64,000 bases of DNA, taken from Branchipolynoe longqiensis (taxonomy: Eukaryota > Annelida > Polychaeta > Phyllodocida > Polynoidae). Position numbers and translations under genes: made by a program. Shown here piece by piece: positions 30,562-40,904 of the stretch (position 1 is its first letter; the number at the start of each line of letters is the position of its first letter). Below the pieces are notes generated by a model that was not told the DNA's origin, searched no databases, and saw only the letters and a program-made list of their open reading frames with translations. The stretch covers positions 47,758,849-47,822,848 of the forward strand of contig CM059202.1 in the NCBI GenBank assembly GCA_030323885.1. The letters are read 5' to 3'.

Positions 30562-30900
30562 ACACTCTAACCACTCTCTGTGGCGGAGTGGTTAGAGTGT
30601 CTGACTTTTTTCTAGGTCAGACTCCTAATCTGAGGGTCGGCGGTTCAATTCCCCATGCCCCCAGCTCTGCCAAATTTGGATTCCACCGCTGTGTATAACT
30701 TACAGCGTCATCAAAGGCCGGTTGCTCTCATACCATGTCTATGTGGTGTGGGAGGTTAAAAATCCCTTGGGTCGGTAAAAGTGTAGGCTCGGGCTTTCTA
30801 TCAACCAGCAGTGGAGTGGGGAAGACCAGTCGTCTATGAATGAAATTTACCCTGCTTAAACAACTAATGGACCAAAAAACAAAAAAGAAAAAAAAAAAGA
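30562..30900 (+). mobile_element. SINE3, full-length copy with fold-back at its head
   Basis: The head 'TCTGTGGCGGAGTGGTTAGA' is followed by 'CTGACTTTTTTCTAGGTCAG', B-box 'GGCGGTTCAATTCCCC', the body 'CCACCGCTGTGTATAACTTA', and 'GGAGGTTAAAAATCCCTTGG' to an A-rich tail. Just before it, ACACTCTAACCACTC (30562-30576) is the reverse complement of the first part of the head, making a perfect 15-bp hairpin arm. Confidence 0.82.
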
Positions 30901-30944
30901 AGAAAAATGTGACTTAGCTAGGAATATTCTATTTCCTCGACTCC

Positions 30945-31242
30945 TAGTTAGGGCAGCACTATAAAGTCACCATGGGTGTGCACTGTTAGAAGTCTATTCT
31001 CCTGATATGACCTCAGATGTTGCAGGATGTAAAGCCCCAACAAACATGTTATTACAGTAAATATTGCGGTTAGTTATGTGAGTTTGTTATTTGTTGTGCT
31101 AGCATTGATAGTCACCTGACAGCAGTATGAATTCTGCTGTCGGGGTGCAGTGGTTAGTAACACATTGGACCAGCTGTGGCCAGTGAAGCAGTGGGAGACA
31201 ATCCCAGTGCATTTTTGTTTTAGAATCGTTACAGAATTCCAT
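30945..31242 (+). mobile_element. SINE1 3' fragment (30945-31045) and SINE2-like scrap
   Basis: 'GGGCAGCACTATAAAGTCAC' to 'CCTGATATGACCTCAGATGT' is SINE1. Bases 31108-31190 ('TAGTCACCTGACAGCAGTAT', 'AGTAACACATTGGACC') match the end of the SINE2 at 20440. Confidence 0.65.
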
Positions 31243-31400
31243 TATGTTACATGCTGCAAATTGTGTATTCAACAGATATTGTATACCTTATTCTATATAT
31301 CTTTTGTGTAACTAACCCTGAATTGAAAACTGCCTGGAAGACCAGTGCTTCGGCATTGACAAAATACTTATTCAGCAGAATAAACATATTTACAACAACA
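31243..31400 (+). repeat. R2 repeat, forward copy with (CAA)n tail
   Basis: 'CATGCTGCAAATTGTGTATT', 'GCCTGGAAGACCAGTGCTTC' and 'CAGAATAAACATATTTACAA' with a CAA-rich tail suggest a retroposed 3' end. A third, partial copy is at 37973-38040. Confidence 0.65.
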
Positions 31401-31464
31401 ACAACAAAAAAGAAGAAAAAAAGTGGTAACATTCTACAGATTAGGTAATTTTGGTTTCATTTGT

Positions 31465-31775
31465 TAGGTGTTGATTTACACCATAGCAACAGCTAAGGTC
31501 ACATCAGGACTGGTACTGACTTGTGACAGTGTGCACTCATGGTGACTTTATAGTACTGCCCCACTGGGAAACCAGGCCACTGCCACCATGACCCAGTATA
31601 ACCCACACAATCACATTATCCTGACACTGAGCTAACCTGTCCATGTCCTATCCTATTAACCGCCACACTAGGTAGCGACCAGTATCAATTTTGTATGTGA
31701 TTGGTTTGACTTGCGCGGGGTTTGAACTCCCAGCCTTCCACACGCTACCGCGTAGGCCGCCACTTCCGATTTGTA
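31465..31775 (-). mobile_element. SINE1, reverse, diverged
   Basis: Body and head in reverse: 'GTTGATTTACACCATAGCAA', 'ATTGGTTTGACTTGCGCGGG', 'GTTTGAACTCCC' (B-box). It is more diverged than its neighbours. Confidence 0.75.
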
Positions 31776-32195
31776 AATTTGATCCAGGGTGAGAGACATC
31801 AAATTGAACACTTCAATCTTCTTGGTGTTTTTTGCTGAATAGACAGTCTTTATTTATTTTTTTATAAATAAATGATATTTGTTGTTGCGAACAACATGGA
31901 ACTGGGATTCCAGACATGACAGTTCTAAATTGATGGTGATGGAGTTTTCTTGTATTGATTAACGGCAGAATTGTCCTCTATTGATCAAATATTCACACGG
32001 AGACGGGGATGGATGGAGAAACTTAGTTACTCCCACAGCAAACTCCAGCACAAGGCTGATAGACAACCCGATAGACAAAGTGTTGCAAGGCTGACTCATG
32101 GACATAGCGACATATATTTGCTTTCTAATAGACCCCTTTCAATGTTTATAAACATTGTGTATGTGCGCGCAGCTTGGCTGCAGAACGAAGGGACA
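31776..32195. other. Unassigned interval
   Basis: AT-rich with a T run near 31850. A 106-codon open frame from 31971 shows no recognisable domain and overlaps the repeat that begins at about 32196. Not called as a gene. Confidence 0.35.
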
Positions 32196-32610
32196 CTGCC
32201 ATTGAGTTTGCCGGTATGCGCAGTGCAAAACGTTTATTTTTATTCAAAATTAATAGAAATGCTGAAGCCTAACAATATAAATTTAATATAATCTGTTCGT
32301 TCATTGAATATGTTTTCTATATGTGTTCCAAGCGGTTTGTGTCAAGGTGGTGTGGTTTTAGAGATATTTCACTTTCTCTGTATGAAGATTGCTCACAGCC
32401 ATTGAGAATGCATTGAGTTTGCCGGTACGCACAGTGCAAAATGTCTATTTTATTCAAAATTAATAGAAACGCAGAACCCTAACCGTAATAATTTAATATA
32501 ATCTATTCATTGAATATGTTTTCTATATGTGTTCCAAGCGGTTTTTGCCTGGTGGTGTGGTTTTAGAGATATTTAACTTTTTCTGTATAAGGATTGCTCA
32601 TAGCCATTCA
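32196..32610 (+). repeat. Tandem duplication of a unit of about 205-211 bp
   Basis: 'GAGTTTGCCGGTA', 'TTCAAAATTAATAGAAA', 'TGAATATGTTTTCTATATGT', 'GTTCCAAGCGGTTT' and 'TGGTTTTAGAGATATTT' each occur twice in the same order. The 3' part also matches 3135-3235. Confidence 0.75.
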
Positions 32611-33440
32611 GTTTGCAGCGTGACAGTGTGTCGTCCTGCAGTCAAAAGGTGCGTGCACTGCCCTATATACATATGTTGACGTCATACGAAATAGATCTAT
32701 ATGATAAATTTTACCTCGGTATGCCGCCTCTGGCTAGCCGTAGGCTAGGGAGAAGGAAGCACATCCGGGTCCAGCAATTAGCATAAGTAACTCACAACGG
32801 GAGGACGTTTGTGAGTTGCTCCACAGGATTTATCTACTACTACTGCTTTTATCCAAAAGTAAGTACTGTTTTCTTCGATAACTTTGTTTATCATGCTCTA
32901 TAGCATCTTTTTATGAAAGTTCAGAACTTTCTTCAGTCCTGTTTGGACTTTGTACGTTTTTTAACTTACGGATAGAACATTGCGTGCCGCTGGCACAAAC
33001 GAAACCGATACTGAGTTCTATCGACACCTGTTTTTCAGACAGGGAGAAATGGCAACCCGAGTTGCTCATTTCCTAAGAAAAGTCTCCCGGATCCTAATAG
33101 AGGATGATGTTGGGGATGCTTCTGGGTGTTTTTTATAAACACCCCAGACCGGTTTAAGGCGAACCTCCGAGTTTCGTAATATTTTCTCCAACTTGTTGGC
33201 GCTGTAGCCACAGGTGGGAGAAGTGTACGGAACAGAGAGAGGGGCCGATCTCACGATCGATGCCCTCCGTTTGGTTGGTTTCGTTACCACACACCTACGG
33301 CAAATTTAGCTTCACGCCTGTACTGACACGTTGCAAAACACGTTCTCTGTACCATGTTCCTCAACCCAGTTTACTGGCTTACACTTGTGTAGTTGAGATG
33401 ATTCCGGGTTAGTAACGCTTTGGTTTCGTTACAGTTCCCG
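32611..33440. other. 5' flank / leader region of the DIRS-like element
   Basis: No coding frame is supported. DIRS elements carry terminal and internal repeats outside the ORFs, so part of this stretch probably belongs to the element upstream of gag. I could not locate its terminus. Confidence 0.4.
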
Positions 33441-34769
33441 ATGGCCACTCGCCGGAATAAGCCGCCCGCTGCAGCGGTGGGTGTCCCCCCGACGGATTAC
33501 GATTCGTCTCCACCGGCTACGGCTCCGCCGTCCCCACATCCTGGGGCTCATGCCTCGGATCAAGACAGTGATCACGCCCCTCAACCAGTGGGGTGGGAGG
33601 CGAAAATGGCGGAGATGATGGAGGAGAAGATGCGCCTTTTCCAGGCGCAGACCTTTCCAGATCCTTCCCAAATCCCTGATGAGGATTGGGAAGACTTTTC
33701 TGAGGACGAAGAGGACACGCTTTCGGCACCTGAGGTTCCGAAACCGAAAGCGCGGGGCAAGAAACGCCGCCCAGTGAGCAGTTCTGGTGACGAGTTCACA
33801 AAGAAAGCGAACTCTAAGCGCTCCAAAAAGTCCAAAAAGAAGAAGAAGAAGAAGAAGAAGGACTCTTCTTCAGACTCGTCGTCCGACTCTTCTTCCACCG
33901 AGTCGGATTCCGACACGGAACGAGCGGGTGTCTACGCCAAAATAGGCGTTAAAGCTGGCAAGAAAATTGTCAAAAAGAAAGCTCAGAAAGTGCGCACCAC
34001 TACCATGATGCGCAAAACGGTGAATAGCCATTTCACTACGTTTAAACCGATCGAAGTCATCAACAAGTTGACTGAGCAGATTTCAGGAGTTAAGGGCATT
34101 CCTGCTTCGGTTTTCAAAGAGATGGATTCCGGCATTCATCTTTCCGACGAACGCCGTCGTTATGAAACTTCCCTCTGCCTTATCCATAAGGCAGTTTTGG
34201 GTGCCTTGACGTCTGTTATCCCTGTGGCTAACAGGATGCAGACAGAGAACAAGTTCTCGTCTTTGGCGCGGGTTATGGACCGGGGCATAGCTTTGTTAGC
34301 AGCCGCTAGTAACTACATGACCCATCGGAGATTTGAAAACGTTTTCAAATCGGTCACCACAGATGCCGGAAAAGAGGTTGCCCGCTCGAACAAGGTAACG
34401 GACCATGATGGTAAGGAATACACCGTGTATTCCGGACCTACCCCTATCAAGAGCAAACCGCTAGATAAATCCAAGATGTTTGGGGGTCAGCTAGCTTACC
34501 TGTACAAACAGGTAGAGGTCGACTACAAGAGTGCTAAAAACACTGAAGCAAAGAGTCGTCGCTTCCAAAACCCAGCAGGGTTCAGAAAGTCTAGGACGGA
34601 TTTTCGATTCCGCAGAGGAGGAAGGCCGTTCAGGGGCGGACCGTCCTTCCAGTTCAACCAGCGAGGAAGGGGCCGAGGCGACAGGCCGGCCTCAAACTGG
34701 AACGACAACCGCGGCTACAAGAGGGATTTCGTTCCCAAGCCCCAGTTCCCGAAACAAGGGAACAAGTAG
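33441..34769 (+). CDS. DIRS-like element ORF1 (gag-like nucleocapsid protein)
   Basis: 442 residues from the ATG at 33441; an in-frame ATG at 33420 adds seven residues, but 'MATRRNK' is the likelier start. The protein is built like retroelement gag/ORF1 proteins: a Pro/Ala-rich N-terminus, an acidic stretch near residues 75-95 ('EDWEDFSEDEEDTL'), a lysine run at about 129-140, an Asp/Ser/Glu block at about 141-160, a more ordered middle, and an Arg/Gly-rich C-terminus (about 380-420, 'RFRRGGRPFRGG', 'QRGRGRG') suited to RNA binding. It would package element RNA. The frame is intact. ORF2 with DIRS-type RT starts 17 bp downstream, which is the basis for the call, since ORF1 alone has no diagnostic motif. 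It is GC-rich compared with the AT-rich ORF2. Confidence 0.75.
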   Translation: MATRRNKPPAAAVGVPPTDYDSSPPATAPPSPHPGAHASDQDSDHAPQPVGWEAKMAEMMEEKMRLFQAQTFPDPSQIPDEDWEDFSEDEEDTLSAPEVPKPKARGKKRRPVSSSGDEFTKKANSKRSKKSKKKKKKKKKDSSSDSSSDSSSTESDSDTERAGVYAKIGVKAGKKIVKKKAQKVRTTTMMRKTVNSHFTTFKPIEVINKLTEQISGVKGIPASVFKEMDSGIHLSDERRRYETSLCLIHKAVLGALTSVIPVANRMQTENKFSSLARVMDRGIALLAAASNYMTHRRFENVFKSVTTDAGKEVARSNKVTDHDGKEYTVYSGPTPIKSKPLDKSKMFGGQLAYLYKQVEVDYKSAKNTEAKSRRFQNPAGFRKSRTDFRFRRGGRPFRGGPSFQFNQRGRGRGDRPASNWNDNRGYKRDFVPKPQFPKQGNK

Positions 34770-34786
34770 AGATTTCCACACAAACA

Positions 34787-35761
34787 GTGCAGCCTCCTGA
34801 CCCTACAATGGTCACGGAGGAAACTCAAACTGAAGTAAGCCTTTTTCAAGCAGGGAATGTTTCTAATTGTTTACATCAATGGCAACAGTTAACCACTAAT
34901 CCAGAGGTCCTGAATATTGTTAAAGGCATTCACATCCCTTTCACACAATTGCCTATACAAAAGAGAGCGCCTTTTCCGTATCAGTTTAATTCACTAGAAA
35001 AATCTCAGCTAGATCACCAGGTTCTACTGTTTGAGTCTAAGGGCATTGTCAACAGAGTTGAACATACTGAAGGGGAATATATTTCCAATATCTTCTCTAC
35101 TCCTAAACCTGATGGTTCAATCCGAATGATTTTAGATTTAACTCAGTTGAATGAAATCATTGAATACAAACATTTCAAAATGTTTTCTTTAGAAACAGCT
35201 CGTGATTTAATTACCCCAGGGTGTTGGCTAGCGAGTGTTGATTTAAGGGATGCGTACTACACCGTTCCTATTCACCAGACAGATCGGAAATACCTACGTT
35301 TTCTCTGGAATGGCCAACTTTTTGAATTTACATGTTTACCTAATGGTTTGGCCTGCGCACCGCGTCTGTTTACTAAGTTGTTGAAACCAATTTTTGCACA
35401 CATGGCAAAATTGGGGCATTGTATGTTTCCATACATAGATGATTCTTTTATTATGGGCCAATCTTTCACGCAATGTGAACTCGCTGTTAAAGATTTATGC
35501 AACATTTTCACCAAATTGGGTTTCTTCATACATAACAAGAAATCGGTTTTTTCTCCTACTCAGGAGCTTAAGTGTCTCGGGTTCATTCTGAACACCACGG
35601 CTATGACCGTTTCGCTTACACGCCAAAAGAAAGATAAGCTTTACCGCACAGCGATACAGCTGTTAGACACTTCTAGGCCAAAGATTAGACAGGTCGCGGT
35701 CCTTATCGGGGTCATGGTTTCGTATAGTCCAGCTATTCTATACGGAGCGGCACACACGTAG
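34787..35761 (+). CDS. DIRS-like element ORF2, reverse transcriptase domain (3' truncated)
   Basis: 324 residues. It contains an RT palm of the DIRS/LTR type: 'GSIRMILDLTQLNE' (about residues 107-120), 'ASVDLRDAYYTVPI' (about 148-161, catalytic Asp in VDLRDAY), 'FTCLPNGLACAPRLF' (about 183-197), 'YIDDSF' (about 217-222, the catalytic YxDD box) and 'CLGFILN' (about 264). In complete DIRS elements RNase H, a DNA methylase-like domain and a tyrosine recombinase follow. Here the frame stops at 35759-35761, where a 10-bp minisatellite begins, so those domains are missing. The protein is closest in style to DIRS1-like RTs of fish, echinoderms and other metazoans; the class call rests on motif pattern, not a search. 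An extension upstream in another frame (34531-34800) is a shadow. A programmed frameshift between ORF1 and ORF2 is possible but not shown. Confidence 0.85.
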   Translation: MQPPDPTMVTEETQTEVSLFQAGNVSNCLHQWQQLTTNPEVLNIVKGIHIPFTQLPIQKRAPFPYQFNSLEKSQLDHQVLLFESKGIVNRVEHTEGEYISNIFSTPKPDGSIRMILDLTQLNEIIEYKHFKMFSLETARDLITPGCWLASVDLRDAYYTVPIHQTDRKYLRFLWNGQLFEFTCLPNGLACAPRLFTKLLKPIFAHMAKLGHCMFPYIDDSFIMGQSFTQCELAVKDLCNIFTKLGFFIHNKKSVFSPTQELKCLGFILNTTAMTVSLTRQKKDKLYRTAIQLLDTSRPKIRQVAVLIGVMVSYSPAILYGAAHT

Positions 35762-35960
35762 TTGAACGTAGTTGACCATGCTTGAACGTAGTTGAACGAG
35801 GTTGGATGTGGTTGACCGTAGTCAACCGTGGTTGAATGTGGTTGAACATGGTTGACCGTAGTTGAATGTAGTTGAATGTAGTTGAATGTAGTTGAATGTA
35901 GTTGAACGTAGGTGAACGTAGGTGAACGTGGGTGAACGTAGGTGAATGTAGGTGAACGTA
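35757..35960. repeat. 10-bp minisatellite (GTAGTTGAAY)
   Basis: About 20 units of GTAGTTGAA(C/T) with GTAGGTGAAC variants near 35910-35960. It abuts the truncated DIRS ORF2. A reverse-complement piece ('CGTTCACCGACGTTCAACTA') lies at about 36070-36090, and the segment ends with 'ATGTGACCAGGGCATAA', which resembles a T1 right terminus. Confidence 0.85.
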
Positions 35961-36139
35961 CCATCATCCATGCCATAACATATTTATCCGTACCAAAACC
36001 TGCCGTACCTTAAAGTATTTCAACGTAGTTTAACATACTTACACCACGTTTGACCCACCTTAGCCTCCACAACGTTCACCGACGTTCAACTACGTCCACT
36101 AACATGTATGTGACCAGGGCATAAAAGTCCCATTGAGAG

Positions 36140-36368
36140 CATCCATGGCATCCACACTGGCCCATTATGCAAAACATGCGGGTTCGATTCCCGGTCGAGG
36201 CACAATATTTCGTATTTTCATCACCCTCATGATAACAGTGTTGTAGGGAGCAACTAGCCCCAAAACGGCAAGAATTATGGATGTGAATACTGATTTAGGT
36301 GCAATATTTCCCATTTTCCACCCCCCCCCGCCACACCACTGGTGCCATGAACAGGATCCTGTATAAGC
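36140..36368 (+). mobile_element. Two SINE2 fragments
   Basis: 36140-36245: 'AAACATGCGGGTTCGATTCC' and 'GGTCGAGGCACAATATTTCG'. 36285-36368: 'GGTGCAATATTTCCCATTTT', a C run and 'GGATCCTGTATAAGCT'. Confidence 0.65.
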
Positions 36369-36832
36369 TCATCATCATCATCATCATGCTGTTGGTCGCG
36401 ATGCGACAAAAGACTGCTTTCATTACTTGACTGCTGCTCTCCATTTAGCTCTCTGCTGTGAGAGTGATGTCCATGAGTCATTTCATGAAAGCTGCCTGCA
36501 AAAGTGTTGAAGTGCTGCTGGCTTTTGCAAGTTACCAGCGGCACTCTCTCGGGGAGCAAATAGAGGTTTCACACCGGCAAGAACATGTCCAGACAGGCGC
36601 AAAACTATTTGTCCCTGCAGTGGCTGGTCGGGAGATGTTGGGAGTTCCATACATCAACCGCCCTTGATGCTGCCACAGTGACATGGTTTTCTGTTTAGGG
36701 TTTGCTCCCTTAACCTTCGGTTCTGTCAAGAACCTGTACCACAAGGCAGTGGTTTACAACTCTGCAGGGCAGGGGCATCAAACTCCCTGAGGTATTGCAA
36801 TACCTGCAATACCTGCATACCATTACGTATTG
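36369..36832 (-). mobile_element. LINE-3 short element, reverse
   Basis: Reverse copy of 20511-20968: the tail is (CAT)n at 36369-36388, the LINE terminus is 'CATTACTTGACTGCTGCTCT', and the 5' end 'CAATACCTGCAATACCTGCA' carries a small duplication. It is interrupted by SINE sequence on neither side. Confidence 0.8.
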
Positions 36833-36860
36833 TATTAGATTATATTAGAGTGTTTGAGAG

Positions 36861-37185
36861 ACCAGACGGGATGGCCGAATGAGTTAGAGCGTCCGTCTCC
36901 CGTGCTGGTAGATCATGGGGTCGTGGGTCGAGTCAAACCAATGACTTAAAAATTGATACTTGTTGCTTCCTAGCCAGGCGCTCTGTATTATTAGGACAGG
37001 GCAAGGACCGGTTGGCTCAGTGTCAGGATAATGTGACTGAGTGGGATACCAGGTCATGGTGCCGGCGGCCTGGTTTCCCAGTGGGACAGCACTATAAAGT
37101 CACCATGAGTGCGCACTGTCACAAGTCGGTACCCATCCTGATATGACCTTAGATGTTGCTAGGACGTAAAACAACAACAAACAGT
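36861..37185 (+). mobile_element. SINE1, near full length
   Basis: Head 'GACGGGATGGCCGAATGAGT' with a shortened B-box region ('CGTGGGTCGAGTCAAACC', where 'TTCGAACCCTGG' has been lost). The full body and a CAA tail follow. Loss of the B box suggests this copy cannot be transcribed from its own promoter. Confidence 0.82.
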
Positions 37186-37244
37186 GTTTGAGCTATATGC
37201 TCAGGCCAAGTCGGAGACTCCACATGTGGTGAGGATGCTCTGTT

Positions 37245-37470
37245 CAGTGTTGTTGTGTGCAGCAATGGTTGTTGAACCGACCCTGTGTATGTATATATGT
37301 ATAAGTGCAATGCCTTATGTAATAGTAAGCATTAAGCGACTTATGGGCGTAACCATTTAAAAAACTTGTAATGGTTAGTGTAGTAGTCTGCACTGACCTC
37401 TCAATCAAGGTGCCAAACAGACAGGTAGGCATGGTAAGGGTGATGACATCAGGGAGCATATATGTGGTGT
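37245..37470 (+). mobile_element. SINE2 distal portion
   Basis: 'GCAATGGTTGTTGAACCGAC', 'CTGCACTGACCTCTCAATC', 'GACAGGTAGGCATGG' and 'GATGACATCAGGGAGC', ending at a degraded head ('TGTGGTGTAATTGT'). Confidence 0.65.
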
Positions 37471-38135
37471 AATTGTACAAACATAGACACTAATAAAGTC
37501 TGTACTAGACTACTAAATGACTGAAACATACAATCCTCCAAGCATTGTTTATCCCATCATTACTAACAACCTACTTACTCAAACTACTTCATGTAGTCAA
37601 AAAACACACCTGAGGTATTAACCTTTTAAGCATAACCCTATAAGCTAACCACACTAACAGAATAAACAAACTATTCTACTAACACTCACTCCATCTCAAA
37701 ATGTTAACTCCAACAACATGATAGTTTTGCAATTCACAACATAGTAGGCATACAAACCTATGAAGGAAAACTATGTACCTAACCACTCCGTAATGTAAAG
37801 GTCTAATCAATACACATGTATGTATCAAGTGTGTAGGAATACAACATATAACTGCTATTTTTGTATGTGAATTGTCAAACTATACCATATGTAAGTCTTT
37901 GAATGTTTGATATTGTTATTTCAGCTGATTTGGGCTAGCTGCATATATTGTAAATAACTGTATTGTCACATGGCTGGAAGACCAGTGCCACGGCGCTGAC
38001 AAAAGACTTTATTCAATGAATAAACTATATTTACAACAACAAAAAATGGTTAGCACACGAGCAAGAGATCTGGGTTCGAATCCTGCTCTAGGTGCAACAT
38101 CTCCCATGTACATCACCTCCACGACTTTTACAACT
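37471..38135. repeat. AT-rich interval ending in an R2 3' end and a SINE2 scrap
   Basis: 37471-37970 holds no recognised feature. 37973-38040 is the R2 end ('GGCTGGAAGACCAGTGCCAC', 'GAATAAACTATATTTACAAC'). 38046-38135 is a SINE2 head fragment ('GGTTAGCACACGAGC', 'GGGTTCGAATCCTGCTC'). Confidence 0.55.
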
Positions 38136-38208
38136 CTTGTTAGAATATTCGCAGTTAAATAGTACGATGCTTTTGAGTTTCTGACATTTCTTTTAGATAA
38201 ATGTATTA

Positions 38209-38831
38209 AGTGCCTGTCACACTATGCCGGATTGAGCAATGGAATAATTGTCTAGTCCCGTGGTGATAAGTATTAAAATGTATTAAAATGTGTCAGAGTG
38301 TTACGACATCGGGTCTAAGGCTGCCGGACGAATGGACATGAATTGGACATGAAATGGACATGAAAAGGACATGAAACGGACATGAAACGGACATGAAACG
38401 GACATGAAATGGACATGAAACGGACATGAAATGGAAATGAAAATGAAAGGGACATGAAACAGACATGAAACGGACATGAAAGGGACATGAAACAGACATG
38501 AAACGGACATGAAAGGGACATGAAACAGACATGAAATGGACATGAAACGGACATGAAATGGACATGAAATGGACATGAAATGGACATGGAACGGACATGA
38601 AAGGGACATGAAACAGACATGAAACAGACATGAACGGATATGAAACGGACATGAACGGACATGAACAGATAGCCAATGCGCGAAACAAAATCAAACTGGA
38701 CAAGAACTGTAGACGTTAATCCGGCGGCATCAGTTCCTAGTTTTGTGCATGTTCAAAAGTTGTATGGACACAAACCGGTCATTGTTCGCTTTCTGTCCAT
38801 TTCCCCCAATTCGGTGAGGTGTGACAGGGCC
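38209..38831. mobile_element. T1-family inverted-repeat element containing a 12-bp array
   Basis: Left end AGTGCCTGTCACACTATG, right end GTGTGACAGGGCC. TTA lies on both sides (38206-38208 and 38832-38834). 'GGCTGCCGGACGAATGG' and 'TTAATCCGGCGGCATC' occur on either side of the array. No transposase ORF. Confidence 0.72.
38330..38670. repeat. 12-bp minisatellite (GGACATGAAAYG)
   Basis: About 28 units of GGACATGAAA(C/T)G with one GAAATGAAAATGAAAG patch. Because 12 is a multiple of 3 and the unit has no stop in several minus frames, three parallel 'FHVxFMS' frames arise. No protein is inferred. Confidence 0.88.
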
Positions 38832-38954
38832 TTAGGATGATGGATATAATCTGCCTTACTTTCATTTGAAGTAACTTTTATTTTAAATGGCTAACTTTGG
38901 ATATATTTGAAGTGCAAGCATGTCACATTAATTTTGGCAGGCACGCCATAACGT

Positions 38955-39370
38955 TAACATAAAATTGATACTTGTCGCTTCCTAGCCTAGCGCTCGGCAT
39001 TATTAGGATAGGGCAAGGGCTGGTTACCTCAGTGTCAGGATAATCTGACTGAGTGGGATATCAGGTCATTGTGCCAGCAACCTGTTTTCCCAGTGTGACA
39101 GCACTATAAAGTCGCCATGAGTGCGCACTGTCACAATTCGGTACCCGTCCTTATATTGCCTTAACCAACCTGAATAAATTAGACAAAATTCGGCCAGCTG
39201 TCGTCACAGGACTGGTGTTAGTATTCATTGCGGGCAACAATAACTGATTTCCCAGGGGACAGCGTTCCATTAACACCACTTCGGTGCACTGGACGCGATC
39301 GCCGAATCGATAGAGCGCTCGCTTCCCGTCTGGAAGGTCCGGAGTTCGATTCCCAGCTGGGTCAAAGTAT
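38955..39370 (+). mobile_element. SINE1 body (38955-39170) and a separate SINE1-type head (39290-39370)
   Basis: The first lacks a head: it starts 'AAAATTGATACTTGTCGCTT'. The second has only the head: 'GACGCGATCGCCGAATCGAT', 'AGAGCGCTCGCTTCCC' and B-box 'GGAGTTCGATTCCCAGC'. The 120 bp between them are unassigned. Confidence 0.72.
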
Positions 39371-39374
39371 CGAC

Positions 39375-39968
39375 TTGCACTCGTTCCCTTGGAATTGTAA
39401 GTGTTTATAATTACACACATACAGGCAATGTACTTGCATATATACATACACCGGGTAAGTTCAACAACCATACAGCACATAGCTTGTACAGAATCTTGGT
39501 CACGGCTCCAGTGTTGTGCGTGCGATGAAAATTGGAAATGTTTCGCCTAGACCAGGAATCAAACTCATATATCTTGCATTCCAGGCCCAGTGTGTTAACC
39601 ATTACACCACCTAGGCTCCCTTATGTCACGGCCCTACCTGTCTATGCGGCTCCTTGCCTGAGAGGTCGGTGCAGACCACCACACCAGGAACAAAAGTGAT
39701 AGCTCTCATGTCAATAAAATAAGTGTGACATTAAATAGTGTCATGGGGGTGATGAAAATGGGAAATATTGCGCCTAGAGCAGGACTCGAACCCACATTTC
39801 TTTCCATTCCGGGCCAGGGTGCTAACCATTACACCACCTAGGCTCCCTGGTATCACCGTACTACCCACAACTACCTGTCTATGCGGCTCCTTGTCTGAGA
39901 GGTCAGTGCAGACCACCACACTCGTCCCCATGGAATTGTAAGTCTTTTAGTGCTTACAATTACATACA
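39375..39968 (-). mobile_element. Two SINE2 copies in tandem, reverse
   Basis: 39380-39690 and 39725-39968. Each has 'GATGAAAATTGGAAATGT' or 'GATGAAAATGGGAAATATTG', the head 'TAACCATTACACCACCTAGG' plus 'CTCCC', and the distal 'GAGGTCGGTGCAGACCACC' and 'GGAATTGTAAGT'. The second is cut by the solo LTR at 39973; its continuation begins at 42895. Confidence 0.8.
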
Positions 39969-40904
39969 TACATGTAAAATTTTCCGATATATGAGATATG
40001 GGCTATGGAGATCTCTGCTATAATAAGTTGCAACTTGTCTATATGGTAAATGGTATGTAAAACCAAAGGCATATATGGTATATGTGGAGTGGGTGATCCA
40101 TTACTAATTGAGAATAGAAACTGGGTATCAATATAGTTAGAGAGAGAGGGTCACTTCTTGACCTGAGAGAGGGTCACTTCTTGACATGTGGGACAGTCTT
40201 TGGGAAGTCGCCTCACATACCTCCTCCCCTCCAAGAGTTATTTATGGATCACTTGCACCAGATACACTGGCACTGTAGGGCACTGTAACCAGATCTAACC
40301 ATGCCTTGGTTACAAGGATATAGAACCCTCATTGGTGGATAGAGGAATGCCTGTTAGGGATTTGAAGACTGGATCATGTGATCACCACCATCTTGTTTCT
40401 TGAAACTATATATATACAATAAATCAGAGAGTCTCACTCTCCTACCTTTCACTCTTTATCTACTTTCCTTCCTTGCCAGTAGTGATTTCTTATTAGCCTA
40501 TCTACACCATTCACACGCCAGCCGTCGACTTTAAGGCCCTGTCACACTATGACGTTTCTCACGAACGCGCTTCGATGCGTGGCGACGTGATGCCTTTTTG
40601 GTCGAAACGTCGGTACACGTCCGGCGCGTTACCGGCGCGTTACCGGCGCGTTACCGGCGCGTTACCGGCGCGTCGGTACACGTTGAGGGATAGCAACGTG
40701 TGAATGGACACGTCGGCGCGCGTCGGGTCGCGCCGATCGTTTTGTGCTTGCACACAACTTTCGACGCGCGCCGACGCGCGCCAACGTGTTGGATCGCGCG
40801 TTACCGGCGCGTTGGCAGGACGTCGACACGCGTTATCAGCGCGACGGGCGGGTTTGCATGACGTTGACACACGTTACCAGAGCGTTGGAGGAACGTTGCT
40901 CGCA

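Larger units (their letters stand above)
38156..38945 (-). mobile_element. MITE A, reverse, split by a T1 element
   Basis: 38156-38208 ('TTTTGAGTTTCTGACATTTC', 'AGATAAATGTATTA') and 38835-38945 ('CTTACTTTCATTTGAAGTAA', 'TTTTATTTTAAATGGCTAAC') are consecutive parts of a reverse MITE A. The join falls at TTA. The right part is cut off by SINE1. Confidence 0.72.

Noticed and set aside
31971..32291. 106-codon ORF as a small gene
   Set aside because: No recognisable domain. Its 3' part lies in the duplicated unit of about 210 bp (32196-32610), so it is probably non-coding repeat.
33581..33916. Minus-strand ORF of 111 codons opposite the DIRS gag
   Set aside because: A shadow of the Lys- and Ser-rich forward coding sequence. 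The forward frame has a plausible start and a downstream RT partner.
40640..40900. CpG-island promoter
   Set aside because: The CG richness comes from GCGTTACCGGCGC repeats in the T1 arm. No downstream gene is found.
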